A stretch of 47,863 nt of DNA, from NCBI GenBank assembly GCA_002412495.1, contig DHVE01000081.1, positions 1 to 47,863 on the forward strand, read 5' to 3'. Positions 16,587 to 24,068 of the stretch are shown here, piece by piece. Source of the stretch: Betaproteobacteria bacterium UBA5216 (GTDB lineage Bacteria; Pseudomonadota; Gammaproteobacteria; Burkholderiales; SG8-41). Positions within the stretch are counted from its first letter, which is position 1, and the number at the start of each line of letters is the position of its first letter. The notes beneath the pieces were generated by a model. The model was given only the letters and a program-made list of their open reading frames with translations, had not been told where the DNA came from and made no database searches. The position numbers were made by a program, and so were the translations under genes.

Positions 16587-17282
16587 TTATTGTGTGGTCG
16601 ATGGTCTGGTCGAAGTAATTGGAGCGTAATACGACAACACCCGTGCTATCGCCTGCTCCACCGTCAGATGGGTGGTGTCCACTTCGATGGCGTCCGGGCA
16701 CTTTTGCAGGGGAGCCGCCGCGCGTTCGATATCCCGCTGATCGCGCAGCATAATATCCTGCAAAAGGGCGGCCATGTTAGCACTTAAACCCTTGCCTATC
16801 AACTGCTTATAGCGTCTTTCGGCCCGCGCTTGCGCGCTCGCGGTAAGGTAGATTTTGAGGGTCGAATCAGGAAAAACCACCGACCCCATGTCTCGCCCAT
16901 CGGCCACCAATCCGGGCAGCTGACGAAAATCCCGCTGCCGTTCCAACAGCGCCTCACGCACCCGCGCATGTGCGCCAACCTTTGAGGCAGCGACGCTGAT
17001 CGGCTCCTCGCGTATCGCCTCGGCCACATCAGCGCCATCAAGCAGCATCTGAGAATTTTCAAAATTTATTTTAATATTCAATAAGATAGACAACACTTCG
17101 GCTTCAACGTCGAGTTTTCCGCCAGCACGCACCACCGCCAATCCGACAATCCGGTATAGCGCGCCGCTGTCGAGGTAGTGAAAACCCAAAAGGCCGGCCA
17201 CGCCCTGCGCCACCGTGCCTTTGCCTGAAGCCGAGGGTCCGTCAATGGCAATCACCGGAACCACTTGTTTGTGGATACCCAA
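16587..17282 (-). CDS. cmk: Cytidylate kinase (Cmk)
   Basis: Phosphorylates CMP and dCMP. The 231-residue protein has the P-loop AIDGPSASGKGTVAQGVA near the N-terminus, then GFHYLDSGALYR, the VADGRDMGSVVFP catalytic loop, the Arg-rich ASAQARAERRYKQL lid, and RDQRDIERAAAPL. It lies between aroA and rpsA as in most beta- and gammaproteobacteria. Confidence 0.96.
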   Translation of the reverse strand: MGIHKQVVPVIAIDGPSASGKGTVAQGVAGLLGFHYLDSGALYRIVGLAVVRAGGKLDVEAEVLSILLNIKINFENSQMLLDGADVAEAIREEPISVAASKVGAHARVREALLERQRDFRQLPGLVADGRDMGSVVFPDSTLKIYLTASAQARAERRYKQLIGKGLSANMAALLQDIMLRDQRDIERAAAPLQKCPDAIEVDTTHLTVEQAIARVLSYYAPITSTRPSTTQ

Positions 17283-17316
17283 AATATATTTTAAAACAAT
17301 TATTTATGTTCGTAAT

Positions 17317-18639
17317 CTAATGTGAACTGATGGAAGCCAGTACGTCAAAATATCGCGGAAAAGTTTTTGCCACGCAGCGCGGATCGTTGATGCGCACTGG
17401 CACGCCTCCCAGCGCCGCCAGTGAAAAACACATCGCCATGCGATGGTCGTCGTAGGTGTCGATTATTGCGCCGGGCGTAAGACGTGCGGCGTGAGGCGGA
17501 GTGACCTTGATTCGGCTTGCTTCTTCAACCACCGTTGCGCCAAGCTTGCGCAGTTCGGTGGCCATCGCCGCGATGCGGTCGGTTTCCTTGACACGCCAAC
17601 TGCCGATGTCCGCCAGCGTGGTTTCGCCGTCCGCGAACAACGCCATTATCGCCAGCGTCATCGCCGCATCGGGTATGTGGCCGCATCCGGCATTGAGTGC
17701 CTTGAATTTTCCGCGCGCGACCGCCTCGCTCCCGGCGGTCGACTCGATCCAGTTCCCGCCATAGGTAATTTTCGCGCCCATGCGTTCGAGCAGGTCACAA
17801 AACCGCACATCGCCCTGCACGCTGTCCTTGCCCACACCACACACCCGCACGGGACCGCCCCCCGTTAAGCCGCTGATCGCGCCCGCGGCAAGAAAATACG
17901 ACGCCGCAGACGCGTCGCCTTCGACATGAATTTCGCCGGGGCCGACGTATCGGGCGTGCGCCGGGATGTCGAACTTGAGGTAACCATTGCTCTCTATCTC
18001 AACGCCAAACCGCCGCAGACTATTCAGTGTAATATCAATGTAGGGCTTGGAAATCAGTTCCCCCACGACATTCACCGTGGTGTGCTGCTTTAACAATGGC
18101 AGCGCCACCAACAGCCCCGTGAGAAACTGGCTGGACACGTTGCCGCGTATGCTCACTTCGCGGATCGCGGACGGCATCATCGGATGTATCGCCAGCGGCG
18201 GATACCCTTCCTTGCCGAGGTAATCGATGCGCGCTCCCAGTGCGCGCAAGGCATCGACCAGATCGCCGATCGGTCGTTCATGCATGCGCGGCACGCCGGA
18301 TATCTGGTATTCGCCGCCGCAAAACGCCAGCACGGCGGTCAGCATGCGCACTGCCGTGCCGGCATTGCCCAGAAAAATATCCGCCTGCTTGACGCGAAAA
18401 GCCCCGTCGGCACCTTGCACGCGCAACGCACCCGGGCCTGCGTCGCTGACGTTCACCCCCAGTGCGCGCAAGGCCGTCGTCATGTGCCGGGTGTCATCGG
18501 AATCCAGCACATCGCGAAGCAACGTCTCGCCCGCCGACAGACCCGCCAGCAACAAGGTGCGATTGGAAATGCTTTTCGAGCCCGGCAACGTTACCGTGCC
18601 GCGCGCCGACTTGATGGGCGCGAGATCGAGAAATTCCAT
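17317..18639 (-). CDS. aroA: 3-phosphoshikimate 1-carboxyvinyltransferase (EPSP synthase, AroA)
   Basis: Transfers enolpyruvyl to shikimate 3-phosphate on the way to chorismate. Class I signatures are clear: LPGSKSISNRTLLLAGLSAG, DSDDTRHM, LGNAGTAVRMLTAVLA, and near the end DTYDDHRMAMCFSLAA. I chose the ATG at 18639 because MEFLDLAPIKSARGTVTLPG aligns with the E. coli start (440 residues). A GTG at 18675 that overlaps the tyrA stop is possible and would add 12 residues. It is followed by cmk after 34 bases. Confidence 0.96.
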   Translation of the reverse strand: MEFLDLAPIKSARGTVTLPGSKSISNRTLLLAGLSAGETLLRDVLDSDDTRHMTTALRALGVNVSDAGPGALRVQGADGAFRVKQADIFLGNAGTAVRMLTAVLAFCGGEYQISGVPRMHERPIGDLVDALRALGARIDYLGKEGYPPLAIHPMMPSAIREVSIRGNVSSQFLTGLLVALPLLKQHTTVNVVGELISKPYIDITLNSLRRFGVEIESNGYLKFDIPAHARYVGPGEIHVEGDASAASYFLAAGAISGLTGGGPVRVCGVGKDSVQGDVRFCDLLERMGAKITYGGNWIESTAGSEAVARGKFKALNAGCGHIPDAAMTLAIMALFADGETTLADIGSWRVKETDRIAAMATELRKLGATVVEEASRIKVTPPHAARLTPGAIIDTYDDHRMAMCFSLAALGGVPVRINDPRCVAKTFPRYFDVLASISSH

Positions 18640-18667
18640 CGCGCTCTGGTTTGAATTCAAGATAGCC

Positions 18668-19543
18668 TCAGTCACGCTTGGCTTTTACCAACCAGCGCTC
18701 GCGCGCATGCCGCGCGTGCTCAAACCGGGCCTGCAGGGCATCGCCGTCTTTTCGCTGGAGCAAAGCCCGTAACAATTTGATTTCATGGAGATATTTGTCA
18801 ATATCCGCCAGCAGCGCCGACCGATTAGCGAGAAAAATATCGCGCCACATTTCCGGCGAGCTGCCGGAAATCCGTACCGTATCGCGCAGGCCACCCGCCG
18901 AAAACCCTAGGATGCGCTTTGCGTCTTTGCGATTGGCCAACGTGCCCATTAACGCAAATGCCGCGACGTGCGGCAAATGACTCACCGCCGCGAGAATTTC
19001 ATCATGCTCGCGCGCGCGCAGGCGCACCACGTTCGCGCCACAAGCGGTCCACGCCGCGCGGACCACGCGCACCGCGCGCGGCGATGTTTCAGGTTGCGGC
19101 ACCACGATGACTTTTCGGCCTCGGTAGAGCTCGGCAAAGGCCGCCGCCGCCCCGCTGTTTTCGGTGCCCGCCATTGGATGCGCTGGCACAAAATTCGCAA
19201 AATGCGCCCCGAGATATTTGCGCGCGCAGGCGACAACATCCTGCTTGGTACTGCCGCCGTCGGTGACAATGGTTTTGGCGCCCAGATGTGGCGCAATGGC
19301 CTTCATCACGCCGGGCATCTGCCCCACCGGCGTGCCGATCAACACCATATCCGCGTCACGCATCGCTAGCGCGGCATCCAGCGACAGTTCGTCGATCACG
19401 CCCAGTTTGAGCGCGGTGTTGAGATTCTTGCGCGTGCGGCCCACGCCCACCACGCGCTTGACCATCCCCGCCTTTTTCAGCGCCAACGCAAACGAGCCGC
19501 CGATCAATCCGACGCCGATGATCACCAGCTTGTTGATACTCAT
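18668..19543 (-). CDS. tyrA: Prephenate dehydrogenase, stand-alone TyrA
   Basis: Oxidative decarboxylation of prephenate (or arogenate) on the tyrosine branch. About 291 residues with the Rossmann start LVIIGVGLIGGSFALALKKAG, then MVLIGTPVGQMP, the DGGSTKQDV and FVPAHPMAGTENSG catalytic segment, and SHLPHVAAFALMG. It has no fused chorismate mutase, unlike E. coli TyrA. I prefer the ATG at 19543; a GTG at 19555 adds four residues. It lies 16 bases from hisC. Whether it prefers prephenate or arogenate cannot be read here. Confidence 0.93.
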   Translation of the reverse strand: MSINKLVIIGVGLIGGSFALALKKAGMVKRVVGVGRTRKNLNTALKLGVIDELSLDAALAMRDADMVLIGTPVGQMPGVMKAIAPHLGAKTIVTDGGSTKQDVVACARKYLGAHFANFVPAHPMAGTENSGAAAAFAELYRGRKVIVVPQPETSPRAVRVVRAAWTACGANVVRLRAREHDEILAAVSHLPHVAAFALMGTLANRKDAKRILGFSAGGLRDTVRISGSSPEMWRDIFLANRSALLADIDKYLHEIKLLRALLQRKDGDALQARFEHARHARERWLVKAKRD

Positions 19544-19559
19544 CTTTGTCACCACACAG

Positions 19560-20669
19560 TCATGCCTGGATCGCTTGCTGCAGGCTAGACAGAAACCGCG
19601 CGTTTTCCGACTCCAGCCCCACCGTAACGCGCAGCCATTCCGGCATGCCGTACCCCACGATCGGCCGCACGATCACACCGGACTTTAACAACGCAAGATT
19701 CACTGCCTTGGCGTCACCCACTTTGACGGTGACGAAATTGCCGTGCGACGGAATATATTCAAGGCCCAACGATTTCAATCCTGCCGTCAGTTGTTGCATG
19801 CCCGCCCGGTTCAACTCATAACTCTTGCGCACGAAGTCGTGATCGTCGAGCGCCGCGGCCGCGGCCGCCAGCGAAATACTGTTCACGTTGAACGGCTGGC
19901 GCACGCGGTTCAACATATCGGCCACACCCGCGCTGCCCGCGGCATAACCGACGCGTAATCCGGCCAATCCATACACCTTTGAAAATGTCCTTGTAATCAA
20001 CAGATTAGGATATTTCCTCAACCACGAAACGCTATCCGCCCGCAGCGCGGGTTCCAGATATTCGTTATACGCTTCATCGAGCACCACCAGCACATGCGCA
20101 GGAAGCGTGGCGATAAAGCGCTCCATCTCCACTGCCGGCGCGAGCGTGCCAGTCGGGTTATTCGGGTTCGCCACAAACACGATGCGCGTATCTGCACGCA
20201 CCGCCTGCTGCATCGCCTCCAGATCATGACCGAAATTCCTGGCCGGCACCTCGATGCCCTCGCAACCCATCGCCTGTACCACCAACGGATACACGGCAAA
20301 CGCATGTTGCGCATACACTGCGGAATTTTCGGGGGCCAAAAACGCGCGCGCCGCCAACTCCAGCACATCGTTGGAACCGTTGCCCAGCACCAATTGATCC
20401 ATGCCAATGCCCAGGTGACGCGACAGCGCCAGCTTCAACTCGTAACCGTTGCCATCGGGATACAACGCGAGGCCATCAAGCACCTTGCGTATCGCCGCCT
20501 GCGCCTTGGGACTGACGCCGAGTGGATTTTCATTCGAGGCGAGCTTGATGATGCTCGATTCTTCGAGTCCGAACTCTCTCGCGAGTTCGGCAATCGGCTT
20601 GCCGGGCTGGTAGGGCGCGATCGAACGAATGTACGACGGCGCAAGATCACAAATGGATGGAGCAAGCAT
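19560..20669 (-). CDS. hisC: Histidinol-phosphate / aromatic aminotransferase (HisC)
   Basis: A 369-residue fold-type I PLP aminotransferase. Visible motifs are LASNENPLGVSPKA, the GNGSNDVLELAARAFL block, FVANPNNPTGT, VLDEAYNEYL, the PLP-lysine region TRTFSKVYGLAGLRVGYA, and the C-terminal RPIVGYGMPEWLRVTVG. Its place between pheA and tyrA, far from his genes, suggests aromatic (phenylpyruvate or hydroxyphenylpyruvate) transamination as well as, or instead of, histidine synthesis, as reported for the same gene arrangement in pseudomonads. Confidence 0.92.
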   Translation of the reverse strand: MLAPSICDLAPSYIRSIAPYQPGKPIAELAREFGLEESSIIKLASNENPLGVSPKAQAAIRKVLDGLALYPDGNGYELKLALSRHLGIGMDQLVLGNGSNDVLELAARAFLAPENSAVYAQHAFAVYPLVVQAMGCEGIEVPARNFGHDLEAMQQAVRADTRIVFVANPNNPTGTLAPAVEMERFIATLPAHVLVVLDEAYNEYLEPALRADSVSWLRKYPNLLITRTFSKVYGLAGLRVGYAAGSAGVADMLNRVRQPFNVNSISLAAAAAALDDHDFVRKSYELNRAGMQQLTAGLKSLGLEYIPSHGNFVTVKVGDAKAVNLALLKSGVIVRPIVGYGMPEWLRVTVGLESENARFLSSLQQAIQA

Positions 20670-20675
20670 GGTAAT

Positions 20676-21755
20676 TTACCGCGACGCTGCAGTGGACACA
20701 GCGGGATAGGAACCGAGGTTTTTCAGAAACGAGGCCTTGCGTTCGATCTGCGCCAGCGCCTGCGCCACTTTGACATCGCGCGCGTGCCCTTCGATGTCGA
20801 TGTAAAAGACGTATTCCCACAAGCCGGTTTTCGCGGGACGCGACTCTAAGCGAGTCATGCTCACGCCGTTTTTCGCCAGCGGCGACAGCAAATCATGAAT
20901 CGCGCCAGGTACGTTGCGCGTTGACAGTATCAGCGACGTTTTATCGCACCCCGATGGCGCCACATCGTCGCGCGACAGCACCAGAAACCGCGTGGTGTTG
21001 CTCGACTCGTCCTGAATATTTCGCGCCAGCAGATTCAATTGATAAAGCTCGGCCGCCGTCTTGCTGGCGATGGCGCCGGCTTTCGCGTCACGCGATGCCA
21101 GCCGCGCGGCCTCGGCATTACTCACCACGGCAATGCGTTCGGCGCCGGGTAGATTGCGCGCAAGCCAGTGCTGGCATTGCGCGAGACTTTGCGTATGTGA
21201 ATATACTTTCTTGATCGCGGCGCGGTTTTTGGTCTTGCTCATCAGGCATTGACGCACCGGCAGCATGATCTCGCCGCACACCTTCGCGGGCGTGGTAAGC
21301 AGCAAATCCAGTGTTCGGCCTATCGCGCCCTCGGTGGAGTTTTCCACCGGTGCCACGCCGTACCCCGTCGCGCCGGTTTCAACCTGCTTGAACACGTCAT
21401 CGATCGTGGCGCACGAGCGCGTGTCGATGCTGCCGCCGAAATGCCGCAGGGCCGCTTCCTGGCTGTAGGTGCCTTGCGGCCCGAGGTAGGCCACGGCCAA
21501 TTGGTCTTCGAGCGCACGGCACGCCGACATGATTTCGGTGTAAATGCGACGCAGCGCCGCCGACGGCATGGGCCCGGCATTCAGTTCGGACACGCGGCGC
21601 AGCACCTGCGCCTCGCGCTCGGGCCGGTACACCAGCGCGCCGTTCTTGATCTTTCCGACCTGCTGCGCGATTTTGGCGCGCGCGGAAATGAGCTTTACCA
21701 ACCGGGCATCCAGCGCGTCTATCTTGCGGCGGATGTCCTGTAGCGAATCGCTCAT
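20676..21755 (-). CDS. pheA: Bifunctional chorismate mutase / prephenate dehydratase (PheA)
   Basis: 359 residues. The AroQ chorismate mutase domain (about 1-90) begins LQDIRRKIDALDARLVKLIS. The prephenate dehydratase domain follows: VAYLGPQGTYSQEAALRHFG and YGVAPVENSTEGAIGRTLDL, with the TRFLVLSRDD region. The C-terminal ACT domain for phenylalanine feedback has the ESRP motif in MTRLESRPAKTGLWEYVFYI. Length equals other fused PheA enzymes. It is 15 bases after serA and 6 bases before hisC, so they are co-transcribed. Confidence 0.96.
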   Translation of the reverse strand: MSDSLQDIRRKIDALDARLVKLISARAKIAQQVGKIKNGALVYRPEREAQVLRRVSELNAGPMPSAALRRIYTEIMSACRALEDQLAVAYLGPQGTYSQEAALRHFGGSIDTRSCATIDDVFKQVETGATGYGVAPVENSTEGAIGRTLDLLLTTPAKVCGEIMLPVRQCLMSKTKNRAAIKKVYSHTQSLAQCQHWLARNLPGAERIAVVSNAEAARLASRDAKAGAIASKTAAELYQLNLLARNIQDESSNTTRFLVLSRDDVAPSGCDKTSLILSTRNVPGAIHDLLSPLAKNGVSMTRLESRPAKTGLWEYVFYIDIEGHARDVKVAQALAQIERKASFLKNLGSYPAVSTAASR

Positions 21756-21770
21756 GGGGGTTATTCCGGA

Positions 21771-22946
21771 CTAACCTTGCAGGGGCAGGTAACGCACTGA
21801 CCGCACGCCTTCGATGGCGGACAGCTTGTCAATCAACGCGGCGGGAACAGGGCTATCGACATCCACCAGCGTATACGCCATGTCACCACGCGATTTGTTC
21901 AGCATGTCATGTATGTTCAGCCCCGCTTCCGCCATGGCGGTGGATATCTGGCCGACCATGTTCGGCACATTGGCATTGACGATACACAAGCGATAGAGCG
22001 ACTCGCGCTGCATCACCACATCCGGCAGATTCACCGAATTGCGAATGTTGCCGTGCTCGAGAAAATCACGCACCTGATCGGCGACCATAATGGCGCAGTT
22101 GTCTTCGGCTTCTTCGGTAGAGGCGCCCAGATGCGGCGTGGCAATCACGCGCGGCACGCCCTGCAACACTTGCGCGGGAAAGTCACAAATATAACCGCGC
22201 AGATTGTCGGCTTTCAGCGCCGCGACCACGGCCTTGTCGTCAACAATGCCATCGCGGGCAAAGTTGAGCAGGATCGCGCCTTTTTTCATCAACCCGAGAC
22301 GCGTGGCATTCACGAGGTTCTTGGTGGCTTCCACCAACGGCACATGGATGGTCACGTAGTCGCTCGCCTTCAGCACCTCTTCAATACTGTTGGCTTTTTT
22401 CACGGCGGCAGGCAGACCCCACGCGGCATCCACGGTGATGTGCGGATCATAGCCGATCACATTCATGCCGAGCTTGATCGCGGCGTCCGCCACGAGACTG
22501 CCGATTTTTCCCAAGCCCACGATTCCCAGCGCGCGGCCTGGCAGTTCGGTGCCCGAAAACGCCTTTTTGCCATCCTCCACCAGTTTGTGCAATGTCTTGT
22601 CGTCACCGGAAAGCCCCGCGACAAACGCCAGTGCCGGCGCGATATTGCGCGACGAGATCAGCAACGCCGCGATCACCAGTTCCTTGACCGCATTGGCATT
22701 CGCCCCCGGCGCATTAAACACCGGCATGCCACGCAAGCTCATTTTTTCCACGGGGATGTTATTGACCCCGGCGCCCGCGCGTCCGATGGCCTTGACGCTA
22801 GCAGGGATGTCCATGTCGCGCAGGTTTTGCGAACGCACGAGTATCGCGTCGGGGTCGGTGATTTTCGGTCCGACTTTGTACTGCGCCGACGGAAAACGAT
22901 CGAGGCCCACCTTGGCGATGGCGTTAATGATCAGAATGTTTGGCAC
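21771..22946 (-). CDS. serA: D-3-phosphoglycerate dehydrogenase (SerA)
   Basis: Oxidises 3-phosphoglycerate, the first step of serine synthesis. The 391-residue protein has the NAD-binding motif GIVGLGKIGSLVADAA, followed by VIGYDP, the catalytic loop VARTAR-like text LLNFARDGIVDD, the His motif RVIATPHLGASTEEAEDN, and a C-terminal ACT domain (YRLCIVNANVPNMVGQIST). The next pathway enzyme, SerC, is 6 bases upstream. The combination serC-serA-pheA is an expanded form of the serC-pheA pair. Confidence 0.95.
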   Translation of the reverse strand: MPNILIINAIAKVGLDRFPSAQYKVGPKITDPDAILVRSQNLRDMDIPASVKAIGRAGAGVNNIPVEKMSLRGMPVFNAPGANANAVKELVIAALLISSRNIAPALAFVAGLSGDDKTLHKLVEDGKKAFSGTELPGRALGIVGLGKIGSLVADAAIKLGMNVIGYDPHITVDAAWGLPAAVKKANSIEEVLKASDYVTIHVPLVEATKNLVNATRLGLMKKGAILLNFARDGIVDDKAVVAALKADNLRGYICDFPAQVLQGVPRVIATPHLGASTEEAEDNCAIMVADQVRDFLEHGNIRNSVNLPDVVMQRESLYRLCIVNANVPNMVGQISTAMAEAGLNIHDMLNKSRGDMAYTLVDVDSPVPAALIDKLSAIEGVRSVRYLPLQG

Positions 22947-22952
22947 GTTTGG

Positions 22953-24035
22953 CTACCCTTGTTTCTTTTCAAAATCACGCATGAACGACACCAGCGCCTG
23001 CACGCCTTCGAGCGGCATCGCGTTGTAAATGGACGCGCGCATGCCGCCAACCGACCTATGCCCCTTGAGTTCAACCATGCCCGCGGCCTTGGCCCCTTTC
23101 AGGAACGCATCGTCCATAGTTTCGCTTTTAAGGCGAAACGGCACATTCATGCGCGAACGGTCTTCCTTCGCCACCGGTTGCTGGTAAAACTCCGACGTAT
23201 CCAGATAATCGTAAAGCAATTTTGCCTTGGCGATATTGGTCTTTTCCATGGCGGCCAGCCCGCCCTGCTTTTTCAGCCACGCGAATACCAGGCCCGCGAT
23301 ATAAATGGCGTAGGTCGGCGGCGTATTGATCATGGAATCCGCTTCGGCCTGCACTTTGTAATTAAAAACCTCGGGCGTAATGGCGGATGCCTTGCCCAGC
23401 AAATCATCACGCACGATAACGATGGTCAATCCGGCGGGACCGATATTTTTTTGCGCGCCCGCGTAAATCAACCCGAAGCGCGACACATCCAGCGGCCGCG
23501 ACAATATGTGCGACGACGCGTCCACCACCAGCGGCACGTTGCCGGTGTCCGGAATCCAGTTGAATTCAACGCCGCCGATGGTTTCATTCGAGGTGTAATG
23601 CACGTAGGCCGCGTTGGGATCCAGTTTCCATTGCGATTGCGGCGGCGCATACGTGAAATTCCGGTCTTCCGAACTGGCGGCCACGTTGACCTTGCAGAAC
23701 TTCTTGCCTTCGCTGATGGCTTTTTTCGACCACTGCCCGGTATAAACGTAATCCGCGCCGGCTTTTCCGCCCAGCAAATTCATCGGGATAATGCCGAACT
23801 GTCCCGCCGCGCCGCCCTGCATGAACAGCACCTTGTAGTTCTTCGGTATCGCCAGCAACTCGCGCAAATCCGCTTCCGCCCGCGCGTGGATATCGATAAA
23901 CGCTTTGCCGCGGTGGCTCATTTCCATTACCGACGTGCCGGTGCCGCCGTAATCCAGCATTTCTTCCGCCGCCTGCTTGAGCACTGCTTCCGGCAGTACC
24001 GCCGGACCGGCGCTGAAATTAAAAACTCGTGCCAT
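22953..24035 (-). CDS. serC: Phosphoserine aminotransferase (SerC)
   Basis: PLP enzyme of serine and pyridoxine synthesis. The 360-residue sequence begins RVFNFSAGPAVLPEAVL, has LFMQGGAAGQFGIIPMNLL and the active lysine motif YAGAQKNIGPAGLTIVIVR, and ends with GHRSVGGMRASIYNAMP. It follows gyrA by 33 bases on the same strand, the conserved gyrA-serC junction, and starts the amino-acid part of the long operon. Confidence 0.97.
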   Translation of the reverse strand: MARVFNFSAGPAVLPEAVLKQAAEEMLDYGGTGTSVMEMSHRGKAFIDIHARAEADLRELLAIPKNYKVLFMQGGAAGQFGIIPMNLLGGKAGADYVYTGQWSKKAISEGKKFCKVNVAASSEDRNFTYAPPQSQWKLDPNAAYVHYTSNETIGGVEFNWIPDTGNVPLVVDASSHILSRPLDVSRFGLIYAGAQKNIGPAGLTIVIVRDDLLGKASAITPEVFNYKVQAEADSMINTPPTYAIYIAGLVFAWLKKQGGLAAMEKTNIAKAKLLYDYLDTSEFYQQPVAKEDRSRMNVPFRLKSETMDDAFLKGAKAAGMVELKGHRSVGGMRASIYNAMPLEGVQALVSFMRDFEKKQG

Positions 24036-24068
24036 GATGTTTACCTATTGTATACGTAACACTATGTT

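Noticed and set aside
21909..24059. A 716-codon plus-strand open frame opposite serA and serC
   Set aside because: It mirrors two well-conserved enzymes on the other strand. GC-rich third positions make long antisense frames common here. The translated sequence is His/Arg-rich with no domain.
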